From Thalassospira lucentensis (lineage in GTDB: Bacteria > Pseudomonadota > Alphaproteobacteria > Rhodospirillales > Thalassospiraceae), in NCBI RefSeq assembly GCF_011806425.1, contig NZ_JAATOV010000001.1:930001-994000 (forward strand): a DNA stretch of 64,000 nucleotides, in the 5' to 3' direction. Shown in pieces: positions 9,203-18,532 of this stretch. How positions within the stretch are numbered: the first letter of the stretch is position 1; every line of letters begins with the position of its first letter. The translations under genes were made by a program, and so were the position numbers. The notes under the pieces are model-generated. The model worked only from the letters and a program-made list of their open reading frames with translations, was not told the DNA's origin and did no database searches.

Positions 9203-10769
9203 TACCTTGGCGGCGCGGCTTGCCGGTTTGTCCGGTTGGCGCCGGCGTTTTGTTTTGCTGATTGCCGGGGCGGTTGCGGTGTTGGCGCTGCCGCCCTTTT
9301 TCGTGATCCCCGTCTTGCCGATCTGCTTTGCCGTATTGCTTTGGACCCTTGAAGGGGTTCGTTGTAACAAAGGCGCACTTTCCGCGGGTTGGTGGTTTGG
9401 AACTGGGCATTTTGCCGCCGGGTTTTATTGGATCAGTCATGCGTTTCTGGTTCAGCCCGAAGTTTATGGTTGGATGATTCCGTTTGCCCTTTTGGGGCTT
9501 GGCGGTGGACTGGCGATCTTTCCGATGTTGGCGGTTTGGGCCAGTTGGCGTCTGACCACCGGCTTGGTTCAGCGCGCGGTGATGCTGGCCGTCTTATGGT
9601 CAGTGGCGGAATATCTGCGTGGTCACATCCTGACCGGTTTCCCATGGAACCTTCTGGCGCATGTATGGGCGGTCGATGCCGCGCCGATGCAGTTTGCGTC
9701 CGTGGGTGGGGTTTATGGCCTTTCGGTTGTCACGGCGCTTTTTGCCACGTTGCCTGCTGCGGTCATCGCCGGAAAACGTGGCCGCTTGGCCGCCCTTGGT
9801 GGGGTTTTGATTGCGGTTGCGCTTTGGGGCGGGGGTGCCATTCGTCTTGCCAGTGTGACGCCTACTCTTCCGAGTAGCGCTGCGTTGGATGACCCGTCGG
9901 TGCCAGTGGTGCAGATTGTTCAGCCCAATATTGCCCAGCGTGATAAGTGGCGTCCCGACCTTCAGCGTCAGCATTTTACCAAATTAATTGATATGTCGCG
10001 GCGTCCGGTGGACATGGACCCTAGGCAAAAGCGCATTGTGATTTGGCCGGAAACAGCGGCGACCTTTTTTGTCGAAGACCAGCCAATGGCGCGGTCGCAA
10101 ATGGCAGAAATTTTGGGGCCCGACGATATTCTGATTACCGGGGCGCCGCGCACCTATCCGCGTGATACAGACGAATACAAAGTTTGGAATTCCGTACAGG
10201 TGATTGACGCGCGTGGCGACATCGTGGCCAGTTTCGATAAATTCCACCTTGTGCCGTTTGGCGAATATGTTCCGTTTCGCTCAATCCTGCCATTTCCCAA
10301 GCTAACAGCTGGCCGAACAGATTTCTCCGCCGGTCCGGGGCCAAGAACCCTTGAAGTTCCTGGGATTCCAAGCTTTTCACCCTTGATTTGCTACGAGGTT
10401 ATTTTCCCAGGTCACGTCATTGATGATCAAAATCGTCCTGAATGGCTATTAAATGTGACCAATGACGGTTGGTTTGGGGACAGTGCGGGCCCATATCAGC
10501 ACATGGCAGCGGCACGTTTTCGAAGTGTCGAAGAAGGCCTTCCTTTGGTTCGTGCTGCCTATACGGGGGTATCGGTGATGTTCGATCCGTATGGAAGAAA
10601 ACTGGCTGAACTGCCTTTAAGTACAAGAAATATATTGATTCACCCCCTTTTGAGTAATCAAAACCATACAACAGTATATTATTTGTGGCGCGATATACTA
10701 TTTTACGGTATTGTATCCTTCCTCGCCGTTCTCGTTATGGGATATAATCGGTTTTTAAAATCCCTTTAA
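9195..10769 (+). CDS. lnt: Apolipoprotein N-acyltransferase Lnt
   Basis: Inner-membrane enzyme adding the third acyl chain to lipoproteins, 524 residues. An N-terminal set of six or so membrane helices is followed by a periplasmic nitrilase domain. The catalytic triad is visible: Glu in IWPETA (about 284), Lys in FDKFHLVPFGEYVPF (about 348) and Cys in PLICYEVIFP (about 399). The ATG at 9195 lies inside the corC end and starts directly at the membrane domain. It is the last gene of the miaB operon. Confidence 0.94.
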   Translation: MINTLAARLAGLSGWRRRFVLLIAGAVAVLALPPFFVIPVLPICFAVLLWTLEGVRCNKGALSAGWWFGTGHFAAGFYWISHAFLVQPEVYGWMIPFALLGLGGGLAIFPMLAVWASWRLTTGLVQRAVMLAVLWSVAEYLRGHILTGFPWNLLAHVWAVDAAPMQFASVGGVYGLSVVTALFATLPAAVIAGKRGRLAALGGVLIAVALWGGGAIRLASVTPTLPSSAALDDPSVPVVQIVQPNIAQRDKWRPDLQRQHFTKLIDMSRRPVDMDPRQKRIVIWPETAATFFVEDQPMARSQMAEILGPDDILITGAPRTYPRDTDEYKVWNSVQVIDARGDIVASFDKFHLVPFGEYVPFRSILPFPKLTAGRTDFSAGPGPRTLEVPGIPSFSPLICYEVIFPGHVIDDQNRPEWLLNVTNDGWFGDSAGPYQHMAAARFRSVEEGLPLVRAAYTGVSVMFDPYGRKLAELPLSTRNILIHPLLSNQNHTTVYYLWRDILFYGIVSFLAVLVMGYNRFLKSL

Positions 10770-10855
10770 GCGGCTGTCTAAAGCACTGAACCGTCCATAG
10801 ATTGTCCTAAGCATATAAGGGCGGATAGGTCGGAGTGAGAGAAGGAACAAGGCAG

Positions 10856-11350
10856 ATGTCGCCTAAAGAAGAAGGTACTATTGTGAAAAACACCCGTGGT
10901 CGGGGCCGAGGCCGCACCGCCAATGGCAATCCAAACCCCGTTGACATTCACGTTGGCGCGCGCGTTCGGTTGCGTCGAACGCTTCTTGGCATGAGTCAGG
11001 AAAAATTGGGCGAGGCCATTGGGCTTACGTTCCAACAAGTTCAGAAATACGAACGTGGCGCAAACCGTGTTGGTGCATCGCGTCTTTATGATTTGTCACG
11101 TGTTCTTGAAGTGCCCGTATCGTTCTTCTTTGACGATATGCCTGATGAAATCGCGTCAAAATCGGTTCATCAGCGCCGCGAGATGTCCGAAAGCCCGGAC
11201 CCGTTTGACAATGATCCGATGAACCGGCGTGAAACGCTTGAGCTCGTCCGTGCTTATTATCGCATAACCGATCCCAACCAGCGCAAGAAGATCTTTGAAT
11301 TGGTCAAATCTATGGGGGCGATTGCCTCTGGCGATGCGGATCAGAAGTAA
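10856..11350 (+). CDS. Xre-family transcriptional regulator
   Basis: Helix-turn-helix protein of 164 residues. The HTH (about residues 40-95) reads VGARVRLRRTLLGMSQEKLGEAIGLTFQQVQKYERG, the pattern of the cI-like/SinR family found beside metK in many alphaproteobacteria. A basic arm (TRGRGRGR) precedes it and a C-terminal helical region with AYYRITDPNQRKKIFELVKSM follows. The ATG at 10856 follows AAGGAAC; a GTG at 10835 is possible. The target genes are unknown. A terminator follows at 11377. Confidence 0.85.
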   Translation: MSPKEEGTIVKNTRGRGRGRTANGNPNPVDIHVGARVRLRRTLLGMSQEKLGEAIGLTFQQVQKYERGANRVGASRLYDLSRVLEVPVSFFFDDMPDEIASKSVHQRREMSESPDPFDNDPMNRRETLELVRAYYRITDPNQRKKIFELVKSMGAIASGDADQK

Positions 11351-11376
11351 GTTCGTGTGACGTTAGATCGTAGTGA

Positions 11377-11414
11377 AAGGCGCGTTCCAAAATGATGAGG
11401 AATGCGCCTTTTTG
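11377..11414 (+). terminator. Rho-independent terminator after the Xre gene
   Basis: Near-perfect 12-bp stem AAGGCGCGTTCC / GGAATGCGCCTT with a 10-base loop, followed by TTTTG. Confidence 0.85.
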
Positions 11415-11533
11415 TCCTCTGTTAAATTATAAGTTTTATATACAGTTTTTTGATTAAGCTTTTGCGTCGATGATGCTTGACCTTCAAAAGTCGATCAGGC
11501 AAAAGCGTCATGCAGTTTTAATAAATTTTGCAG

Positions 11534-11590
11534 ATTGTGGACGGATTTGGACCGCTTGCCACCACACAAAAAAAGGCTAAGTGGGCGCTA
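11534..11590 (+). promoter_or_regulatory. SAM-II (metA-type) riboswitch candidate upstream of metK
   Basis: The segment carries the blocks of the SAM-II pseudoknot in order. P1 is TGTGG (11536-11540) pairing with CCACA (11562-11566). A GGATTTGGACC loop follows, then CGCTTGC, an A-rich linker, and GGCTAAGTGGGC, whose GGCTAA is the conserved 3' strand. SAM-II switches in alphaproteobacteria sit before methionine and SAM genes and turn them off when SAM is high. Placement about 70 bases before the metK ATG fits. The element is judged by eye; a covariance-model search would decide. Confidence 0.75.
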
Positions 11591-11657
11591 TCGATGCTGA
11601 TCTGCATTGGGAGCCCTCCGGTCCAGTTTTGGAAACCCATTACCGGAGAAGGTCAAT

Positions 11658-12830
11658 ATGTCTCTTTCCGAATATCTTTTTACCAGTGAATCCGTTTCGG
11701 AAGGTCATCCGGACAAGGTTTGTGACCGCATTTCCGATTCCATCGTTGATGCATTTCTGGCGGCGGATGATGATTCGCGCGTGGCGGTTGAAACGCTTGC
11801 CACCACCAACCGCGTGGTCTTGGCAGGTGAAACCCGTGGTCCTGCAAGTGTGACCAAAGAAGTCATGATCGAAAAGGCCCGCGAAGCCATTCGCGCCATC
11901 GGTTATGAGCAGGAAGGTTTCCATTGGAAAACCGCCGAGATCGAATGCCATGTGCATGAGCAATCCGCCGATATCGCGCAGGGTGTTGATTCCGCGGGCG
12001 AAAAAGATCTCGGTGCGGGTGACCAAGGCATCATGTTTGGTTACGCATGTGACGAAACCGACGAATTGATGCCAGCTCCGATCCAATTTTCGCACCGTAT
12101 TTTGCGCTCCATGGCGGAAGATCGCCACTCGGGCAAAGCAGCCGCTTTCGGTCCTGATGCCAAAAGCCAAGTCACCTTGCGCTATGTCGATGGCAAACCG
12201 GTTGGTGCAACATCCGTCGTGGTATCGACCCAGCATGCTGATGGTCTGAGCCAAGATGACGTGCGTGCAATGGTTCTGCCATACGTCGAAGCTGCCCTGC
12301 CAAATGGCTGGTTGCCTGCTTCTGACGAGATTTATATCAATCCGACGGGCCGTTTTGTTATTGGTGGTCCCGATGGTGATGCTGGTTTGACCGGACGTAA
12401 GATCATTGTGGATACTTACGGTGGCGCAGCTCCGCATGGTGGTGGTGCATTCTCGGGCAAAGACCCGACGAAGGTTGACCGTTCGGCTGCTTACGCAGCG
12501 CGCTATCTTGCGAAAAACGTTGTTGCTGCCGGCTTGGCTGAGCGTTGCACCATTCAGGTCGCCTATGCGATTGGCGTGTCAAAGCCGCTGGCGCTTTACG
12601 TCAATAATCATGGCACGGGCAATGTTGATGAAATCAAGTTGGGCAGTGTTCTGCGTGAGTTGATGGATCTAAGCCCTCGCGGTATTCGCGAACATCTTGC
12701 CCTGTGCAAGCCGATCTACACCCCGTCCTCTGCTTATGGTCATTTTGGCCGCAAGCCGACCGATGATGGTAAGTTCTCTTGGGAACGTACCGACCTTGTT
12801 GGCGATCTCAAGTCAGCATTCGGCGCCTAG
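11658..12830 (+). CDS. metK: S-adenosylmethionine synthetase
   Basis: Makes SAM from methionine and ATP, cytosolic tetramer, 390 residues. Signature motifs are GHPDKVCD near residue 18, [12 protein letters not shown] and [17 protein letters not shown]. The ATG at 11658 has GGAGAAGG upstream and starts directly with [19 protein letters not shown]. The SAM-II-like element at 11534 suggests feedback control by its own product. A strong terminator follows at 12885, upstream of trmB. Confidence 0.97.
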   Translation: MSLSEYLFTSESVSEGHPDKVCDRISDSIVDAFLAADDDSRVAVETLATTNRVVLAGETRGPASVTKEVMIEKAREAIRAIGYEQEGFHWKTAEIECHVHEQSADIAQGVDSAGEKDLGAGDQGIMFGYACDETDELMPAPIQFSHRILRSMAEDRHSGKAAAFGPDAKSQVTLRYVDGKPVGATSVVVSTQHADGLSQDDVRAMVLPYVEAALPNGWLPASDEIYINPTGRFVIGGPDGDAGLTGRKIIVDTYGGAAPHGGGAFSGKDPTKVDRSAAYAARYLAKNVVAAGLAERCTIQVAYAIGVSKPLALYVNNHGTGNVDEIKLGSVLRELMDLSPRGIREHLALCKPIYTPSSAYGHFGRKPTDDGKFSWERTDLVGDLKSAFGA

Positions 12831-12884
12831 GCAACAGCATTGCAAAAGGGCGATTTGCTAAAATTGCCGGACATGATATGACGC

Positions 12885-12924
12885 GGGCGGCTCCGAATGG
12901 TTTTGGAGCCGCCCGTTTGATTTT
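12885..12924 (+). terminator. Rho-independent terminator after metK
   Basis: Perfect 10-bp stem GGGCGGCTCC / GGAGCCGCCC with a 10-base loop, followed by GTTTGATTTT. Confidence 0.85.
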
Positions 12925-12965
12925 GATGCTTCGATTTTTTCGTTCCCGTTCTGACAGACAAGACA

Positions 12966-13685
12966 ATGCGCAACAGTAACCGACCGATTCCAACACCGGA
13001 CCGCCCGAACTTCTATGGCCGCCGTGGCAGTCGACCGCTTAAGGATACGCGGCGTGTGCTTCTTGACGCGCTAATGCCCAAGATCGGCATCAGCTATCCT
13101 GATCAGGACGGTGTTGACCCGAACGGCTATTTTGATGGCACCCCAGACCAGCTTTGGCTGGAAATCGGTTTTGGTGGCGGCGAACACTTGGCGGGTCAGG
13201 CGCAAGCAAACCCCCATGTCGGTATTATCGGGGCAGAGCCGTTTATGGATGGTGTCGGAAGCCTTGCCCGCCATATTGATGAGCGTGGGCTTACCAACGT
13301 GCGCATCGTTGCCGATGATTCGCGCCCGTTGCTCTATAAGCTTGTCGATGCTTGCTTTGATCGGGCCTTTTTGCTGTTTCCTGATCCGTGGCCGAAGAAG
13401 CGCCACGCGGAACGCCGCTTTATCGGGCCGAAAAACTTGGCCCTACTGGCGCGCCTTCTTAAAGATGGCGCCGAGTTCCGGGTCGCCAGTGACGATATGC
13501 AATATATTTCCTGGACGTTGCAGCATATGCACAATCATGCTGATTTCGAATGGTTGGCTGAAGGGGCAGACGATTGGCGTACCCCACCCCAAGATTGGGT
13601 TAAAACCCGCTATGAGCAAAAAGCGCTCCGTCAGGGTAAGAAATGCAATTATTTGCGTTTCCGCCGGAAACCACGCACAGCCTGA
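12966..13685 (+). CDS. trmB: tRNA (guanine-N7-)-methyltransferase TrmB
   Basis: SAM-dependent enzyme forming m7G46 in tRNA, 239 residues. The SAM-binding GFGGGEHL follows an N-terminal basic arm (YGRRGSRPLKDTRR). The family motif FPDPWPKKRHAERR is intact, as is the C-terminal TRYEQKALRQGK. It follows metK, the source of its methyl donor, but is separated from it by a terminator. Its own terminator is at 13732. Confidence 0.95.
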   Translation: MRNSNRPIPTPDRPNFYGRRGSRPLKDTRRVLLDALMPKIGISYPDQDGVDPNGYFDGTPDQLWLEIGFGGGEHLAGQAQANPHVGIIGAEPFMDGVGSLARHIDERGLTNVRIVADDSRPLLYKLVDACFDRAFLLFPDPWPKKRHAERRFIGPKNLALLARLLKDGAEFRVASDDMQYISWTLQHMHNHADFEWLAEGADDWRTPPQDWVKTRYEQKALRQGKKCNYLRFRRKPRTA

Positions 13686-13731
13686 CCTTAATTCTTATTT
13701 CTACGTGCCGCGTATCAGGCAAGCTCAAACG

Positions 13732-13757
13732 AACCCGCCCACTGAGGCGGGTTTTTC
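13732..13757 (+). terminator. Rho-independent terminator after trmB
   Basis: Stem AACCCGCC / GGCGGGTT with a 6-base loop, followed by TTTCTTT. Confidence 0.85.
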
Positions 13758-13800
13758 TTTGTCAAAGGTGTGGTGCGTTTTTTCATGTTTCGCTTAAGTT

Positions 13801-13822
13801 GATATTGAGAATGATTGTCATG
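13801..13822 (+). promoter_or_regulatory. Fur-box-like site before the ECF sigma gene
   Basis: GATATTGAGAATGATTGTCAT resembles the Fur consensus (GATAATGATAATCATTATC) with the GAGAATGATTGTC core. It lies about 100 bases upstream of the sigma-factor start and implies induction under iron limitation. Similar boxes occur at 15491, 18470 and 41435. Confidence 0.6.
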
Positions 13823-13922
13823 TGCGATAGTGTGATTTGGACTACTATAGAACATCGCCCCTGAACCATGTCTGTTCACCCTGATACAGGTTGGTTCGAA
13901 ACCAAGACCAAAGGCCCGACCC

Positions 13923-14423
13923 GTGTCACATTGGGATGTCAACAAACTCTTCCGCCTTTATCAAACGCGACTGCGGCATTTTGTGCAGCGGCGCAAGCTG
14001 TCATGGCATATGGCCGATGATATTGTGCAAGATACATTTTTACGTGTGGTCGCAACACCGTCCCTGCCAGAGCCGGAATTTGCCAAATCCTACTTGTATC
14101 GAACCGCAAACAACCTGGTGATCGATCATTTCCGTCGGGAAAGGATTTTAAGTTTTGTCACAGACGCCGATAAGGCGTTTGAGTTTGTTGCCGATGATAC
14201 GCCGTCGCCCGAGCAAATTGCATGGTCGCGCCAAGAGCTTGCTCGGTTGCAGAAGATTCTCAAGACCCTTCCAAAACCCCAACGCGAGGTGTTCGTGCTC
14301 GCGAGGGTCGAAGGTCTCACATACGTTCAGATTGGTGAAAAGCTTGGTATTCCGAGCCAAACAGCATTCAGCCGCATGGTCCGTGCACTTAGCCTTGTTA
14401 AACAAGCAATGGATCAAGCTTAA
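13923..14423 (+). CDS. ECF sigma factor, FecI/HasI type
   Basis: RNA-polymerase sigma factor of 166 residues with only regions 2 and 4. Region 2 is ADDIVQDTFLRV with YLYRTANNLVIDHFRRE; region 4 is LPKPQREVFVLARVEGLTYVQIGEKLGI. The GTG at 13923 gives the standard length. It is followed by a FecR-type anti-sigma gene and by a TonB receptor with a signalling domain, the full set for cell-surface signalling. By analogy to HasI/HasS of Serratia, haem-loaded haemophore at the receptor would release this sigma factor; that is inference. Confidence 0.88.
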   Translation: MSHWDVNKLFRLYQTRLRHFVQRRKLSWHMADDIVQDTFLRVVATPSLPEPEFAKSYLYRTANNLVIDHFRRERILSFVTDADKAFEFVADDTPSPEQIAWSRQELARLQKILKTLPKPQREVFVLARVEGLTYVQIGEKLGIPSQTAFSRMVRALSLVKQAMDQA

Positions 14424-14534
14424 AAAAAGTAACCTCATCATCAGAAATCTGTCGCGCTGGTTCGTTACAGGTGAAGGGTTGCTTGTTCGACCCGAACGTC
14501 TATCAAGCAACCGAAATGATGCGCCGTAATATCC

Positions 14535-15452
14535 ATGAGCAAACTTGATCTTACCTCCGATCCAATATCAGAACAGGCGGCCTATTGGTTTGCCCTGCTT
14601 CTTGAGGGCAATGAAAGCGCCGAAGACCGTAAGGAATTTGCCCGTTGGATCGATCAGGATCCGCGTCACAAGGATGCATTTTCCCAGATTGACCGTCTCT
14701 GGAGCGGCAGTTCCAGTCTTGATTTCTCGCCGGCCAACCCGATTGGGCGTCGGGCTGTTTTAGGGGGATCTCTGGCTGCTATTCTTTTGGCGGCGGGTTG
14801 GGGAACCATGCGTTACCGCCCGTTTGCCGATATGACAACCGACACCGGCCAGCGCCGGGAAGTCACCCTGCCCGGTAATAATGGACGCAGCATCCTAGCA
14901 AGCAATACCGCCATCTCGTTTGTGTCGGACCGTGGCGTTCCCGGAGTCGAAATTCACAGTGGTGAAGCCTGGTTTGAGCACAATGCTGATCGCGGCGATT
15001 TCTTTGTCGTTGCGAAAGGTGGAAAAAGTTGGTCAGCCGGTGGACGGTTTGATGTCGCAGCTTATAACAATGACGTCACTGTTATTGCCCAAACCAATTC
15101 TTTGCAGCTTGAGCTTTCCGGGGCTGGGTATTCTGTCCCGCAGGGCAATGCGCTTTCGTATCGGGGGGCTGAGGTTGTCAAACCGTCTTATCGGATTGAC
15201 GTCGCATCCGCACTTGCCTGGCGTGAAGGGCAGTTAATCTTTATGGGCGAACCGCTTGAGAACGTGGTCGCCATTCTAGAACGCTGGCAGCAAGGAAAGA
15301 TCATGGTTCTTGGTGATCACCTTAAGCAACGGCCAGTCACATTGGTTGTTGATCTTGGACGGTTACATACTGTTTTGCCGGTTTTGGCGAAAGTATTGCA
15401 GGTCGATGTTTCGCAGTTCACGGAATATCTGACGGTTATTCGCGACGTCTAA
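14535..15452 (+). CDS. fecR: FecR-family anti-sigma factor
   Basis: Inner-membrane regulator of 305 residues. The cytoplasmic N-terminal part (DUF4880-like, about 10-55, AAYWFALLLEGNESAEDRKEFARW) would hold the sigma factor. A membrane helix follows (about 75-92, AVLGGSLAAILLAAGW). The periplasmic FecR domain and a C-terminal secretin/TonB-like domain would meet the receptor signalling domain. It starts 111 bases after the sigma gene and precedes the HasR-like receptor. The pair resembles HasI/HasS or FecI/FecR; here no terminator separates the two. Confidence 0.87.
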   Translation: MSKLDLTSDPISEQAAYWFALLLEGNESAEDRKEFARWIDQDPRHKDAFSQIDRLWSGSSSLDFSPANPIGRRAVLGGSLAAILLAAGWGTMRYRPFADMTTDTGQRREVTLPGNNGRSILASNTAISFVSDRGVPGVEIHSGEAWFEHNADRGDFFVVAKGGKSWSAGGRFDVAAYNNDVTVIAQTNSLQLELSGAGYSVPQGNALSYRGAEVVKPSYRIDVASALAWREGQLIFMGEPLENVVAILERWQQGKIMVLGDHLKQRPVTLVVDLGRLHTVLPVLAKVLQVDVSQFTEYLTVIRDV

Positions 15453-15490
15453 AGACCATTTCAACCGCATCACGCCACTGATCAGCTTTT

Positions 15491-15509
15491 TAATGATAAT
15501 GAAAATTAA
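15491..15509 (+). promoter_or_regulatory. Fur-box-like site before the TonB receptor
   Basis: TAATGATAATGAAAATTAA matches two hexamers of the Fur consensus in an AT-rich promoter region about 135 bases before the receptor start. A separate dyad AATGCA-N7-TGCATT follows at 15579-15597 and may be another control site. Confidence 0.55.
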
Positions 15510-15621
15510 TTTCAAAAAAAGTTTGAACGATTTCAGATAAATGAATTCCCACCTCGTCTCAGAAAATAGTGAAATAACAATGCATCTCATTTGCATTGAT
15601 CGTTATCAGGAGACGTGAGAA

Positions 15622-15648
15622 ATGCTTTCAGGCGGGGTCATACGATGA
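15622..15648 (+). CDS. Possible 8-codon leader ORF coupled to the receptor gene
   Basis: AGGAGA at 15608-15613 is well spaced for an ATG at 15622, which opens a short frame MLSGGVIR. It ends in TGA at 15646-15648 and overlaps the receptor ATG (15645) as ATGA. The receptor start itself has only a GC-rich GGCGGGG upstream. This looks like a translational-coupling leader peptide. It could instead be chance next to a GTG start at 15615. Confidence 0.4.
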   Translation: MLSGGVIR

Positions 15649-18356
15649 CCAATGGGTACAAAAGAATTCTAAATTCAAGGACATCTTTGGGTGGTTTCGG
15701 TCTTGTTGCCTTAACGGCATTCGGTGCCGCGGTGATGCCATCGCCATCCAATGCGCAGTCACAGAAGGTCACAGTGTCCCAATCAGTTGACACCGTGGAG
15801 GCAGCACAAGCAGCTGCTGGCAGTGCAGTACTGCCAAATACCGTTTATCGGTTTGATATTGATGCCCAGCCACTTGCAACGGCATTGGTTGCATTTTCTC
15901 GAATATCGGGCATTGACGTCGTGCTTGACGGTCGTTTGCCAGAAGGTGCGCAAAGCATTGCTGTCCAGGGGCAACAGACAGCCTCTGATGCGCTGGATCG
16001 GTTATTATCGCAAAGCGGCTTGGATTGGGCAGCAATGGGGCCGACAACGATTAGGGTAATCGATCCCGTTTCGTCCGTGACTGGCGATGCTCCAACCCTT
16101 ACCGCCCCGGTACGGGTGACAGCAACCACGCGCGCCCTTGGACCAAATGGTACCCCGGATGGCGTTTTTGAAACGCCAGGATCGGTTGCCGTCATTACGC
16201 GCGAAAGCATGCGTAAATCACCGGTCCGTGAAGCACGCGAGATTTTTAACAATGTTGCTGGCGTCGACATCTCGAATGATGCGCGTGATCCGGGATTGAC
16301 CGTCAATGTCCGTGGGCAGCAGGAAATGGGCCGCGTGAATGTCAATATTGACGGGGCACGTCAGAACTATAATCAGCTTACCCATGGAACGACTTCGCGT
16401 GTCTATATCGATCCAGCTTTGTTGGCTGAAGTGGAAATCGAAAAATCCAATTTGACGCAAAATGGCGGTGCTGGTGCGTCGGCGGGTATCGTGACGATGC
16501 GCACTTTAAACACGCAGGATATCCTTGACGATGGCGAAGATTGGGGTGGCAAGGTCAATATCAGCCACGGCACCAACAGCTATGATTTTGGCGGTGATGT
16601 ATCTGCAGGGTATCGTGTCTCGCCTAAACTGGATGTTGCTGCGGCCATAAGCCGCAAAGTGGTTGGCAACTACCGCGCCGGTGCCCACAATCCGGGTTTA
16701 TTTACGTCGGGTATTGGGAAATTTTATTCGACGGAAAACTCGCGTCCAAAATATACCTTCCTTCGCCAGACATCCGGGCTTCTGAAGGCAAATGTTTATT
16801 TAAATGACGATCAGGAGCTTAATCTTGGTTATGTCGGGTCAATGAGCGATTACGCCAAGACAAACGATGTAAACAACATTTATACGGATTTCAATGAAAC
16901 CGAAACACATACGCTTACGGCCAAACATAATTGGAATCCGGGATCAGATCTTATCAATCTAAATTCCAGTTTGTATTGGACAAGAACTGAAAACCATCAA
17001 TTTCGGCCCGCACGCTTTAGTGCTTCGGGAGCCGTGACGACAGACTCATTTGATAACCATTACACGCTTGATACGACAGGTGCTGATATTTCCAACCGCA
17101 GTGATATCGCATTTGACAAGATCGGTGATGGACTCAGCAGCATCAGCTTCGATTACGGTAGCGAGTTGTTTCACGACAGAGCCAAGACAACGGCAGATAT
17201 GGGTGGACAGGGAGGTTACGGTGCTTCCTATCAGGTCGAAGGGTCCACGCCGAGCGGTGAACGCGACGTTTACGGTGGTTATGTGAACGCCACTTACGGT
17301 TGGAATGACATGTTCAGTCTTACTGGCGGTCTTCGATATGACCGATACGACCTGAATGGGGACGCATTCTGGTGCGAGACCGTCGCCGCATCTGGAAACC
17401 TTTGTTCGGATGGCGGAACTCCGCTTGATATTGATCTTTCAGAAAGCAAGGTTTCCCCGAGTTTTGGTGCAAGTATTTCGCCCATCGAGGGGGTTCAGTT
17501 TTTTGCCAATTATCGCGAAAACATGCGGGCACCGACAATTCAGGAAGCGATGTTAAGTGGTGACCATATCGGCAATGTCGGTATTCCATTCTATTCGAAC
17601 GCAAACTTGAAAGCCGAAGAATCCGAAACCAAGGAGATTGGCGTTAATTTCAAGTTTGATAATGTTCTTCAGAAAGGGGATGGCTTCCGCGCCAAGGTCG
17701 CATATTTCAGATCGAAGATTGAGAATTACACGACAATTGCATATGTCCCGCAGCCGACAACCGAAGTCGCAATTCCCCGCCTTCTGATTGAGAGTAAGAT
17801 GGCTGCAGCAATGGTCAACCTTACGGATCCTGTTTACGTCAACGGGACGGAGATGGAACTGTCCTATGATGCCGGGGAATATTATCTCGGCGGGACGCTT
17901 ACCCTGTCTGATATGGATCTTCAGGGGGACTATAATCCGTTTGTTCTTGATGCCGATTATGATCAATATGCCAATACTGGCTTAAGCCCGCTTGGTGTCG
18001 GTGATCCGATTTATGGCGGCAGCAATCAGCTATACGGGATCTATGCGACACCAAAACGCAAATATACGCTTGATGGTGGCGTTCGGCTTTTTGATCAGGA
18101 TCTGGTGGCTGGCATGCGCGCGACTTTTGTCTATCCACAAGACAATTTCGGCAGTAGCAGCTCGTCTAGTATCGTCGGACAGTACTTTAAATATCGTATT
18201 TTCGACTTCTACAGCTCATACGAAATCAACGAAAACGTCACGGTTCGATTTGCTGTGAATAACATGTTTGACGAGGGCTATGTCCAAGGGACCGGTGGCA
18301 CTTACGCGCCGTCGCCCGGACGTACAGCAGTGATCACACTCAGCGGTAATTTTTAG
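15645..18356 (+). CDS. hasR: TonB-dependent haem/haemophore receptor with signalling domain (HasR-like)
   Basis: Outer-membrane receptor of 903 residues. A signal peptide ends near residue 37 (SPSNA). A secretin/TonB N-terminal signalling domain lies at about 52-135 (YRFDIDAQPLATALVAFSRI). The plug (about 160-275, TPGSVAVITRESM to GIVTMRTL) and a 22-strand-type barrel end in the canonical terminal Phe (VITLSGNF). The FANYRENMRAPT and NANLKAEES segments match the haem/haemoglobin/transferrin receptor subfamily. Its length and the adjacent haemophore gene point to HasR. The signalling domain should contact the FecR protein. It is terminated from hasA by a hairpin at 18384. Confidence 0.88.
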   Translation: MTNGYKRILNSRTSLGGFGLVALTAFGAAVMPSPSNAQSQKVTVSQSVDTVEAAQAAAGSAVLPNTVYRFDIDAQPLATALVAFSRISGIDVVLDGRLPEGAQSIAVQGQQTASDALDRLLSQSGLDWAAMGPTTIRVIDPVSSVTGDAPTLTAPVRVTATTRALGPNGTPDGVFETPGSVAVITRESMRKSPVREAREIFNNVAGVDISNDARDPGLTVNVRGQQEMGRVNVNIDGARQNYNQLTHGTTSRVYIDPALLAEVEIEKSNLTQNGGAGASAGIVTMRTLNTQDILDDGEDWGGKVNISHGTNSYDFGGDVSAGYRVSPKLDVAAAISRKVVGNYRAGAHNPGLFTSGIGKFYSTENSRPKYTFLRQTSGLLKANVYLNDDQELNLGYVGSMSDYAKTNDVNNIYTDFNETETHTLTAKHNWNPGSDLINLNSSLYWTRTENHQFRPARFSASGAVTTDSFDNHYTLDTTGADISNRSDIAFDKIGDGLSSISFDYGSELFHDRAKTTADMGGQGGYGASYQVEGSTPSGERDVYGGYVNATYGWNDMFSLTGGLRYDRYDLNGDAFWCETVAASGNLCSDGGTPLDIDLSESKVSPSFGASISPIEGVQFFANYRENMRAPTIQEAMLSGDHIGNVGIPFYSNANLKAEESETKEIGVNFKFDNVLQKGDGFRAKVAYFRSKIENYTTIAYVPQPTTEVAIPRLLIESKMAAAMVNLTDPVYVNGTEMELSYDAGEYYLGGTLTLSDMDLQGDYNPFVLDADYDQYANTGLSPLGVGDPIYGGSNQLYGIYATPKRKYTLDGGVRLFDQDLVAGMRATFVYPQDNFGSSSSSSIVGQYFKYRIFDFYSSYEINENVTVRFAVNNMFDEGYVQGTGGTYAPSPGRTAVITLSGNF

Positions 18357-18383
18357 ACCGCTTTCACATTTGTTGCCATATTC

Positions 18384-18407
18384 GCCGGTCAGGAACGCCT
18401 GACCGGC
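18384..18407 (+). terminator. Hairpin between hasR and hasA
   Basis: Perfect 10-bp stem GCCGGTCAGG / CCTGACCGGC with a 4-base loop. The tail is only weakly T-rich (CATTTGG), so termination may be partial. Confidence 0.6.
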
Positions 18408-18469
18408 CATTTGGCGTGTTCTGGTTAAGTATTTGTTTTTAAACGATTATTTTGTTGACTCTTTGTTGT

Positions 18470-18487
18470 AATGAGAGTCATTCTCAT
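18470..18487 (+). promoter_or_regulatory. Fur-box-like palindrome before hasA
   Basis: AATGAGAGTCATTCTCAT is a dyad (ATGAGA-N5-TCTCAT) of Fur-box type, 46 bases before the hasA ATG. It suggests a separate iron-regulated promoter for the haemophore. Confidence 0.65.
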
Positions 18488-18532
18488 GTCGTTGTCCGTT
18501 GGTTGGGCAATAACATGACAGGAGAAATCAAA

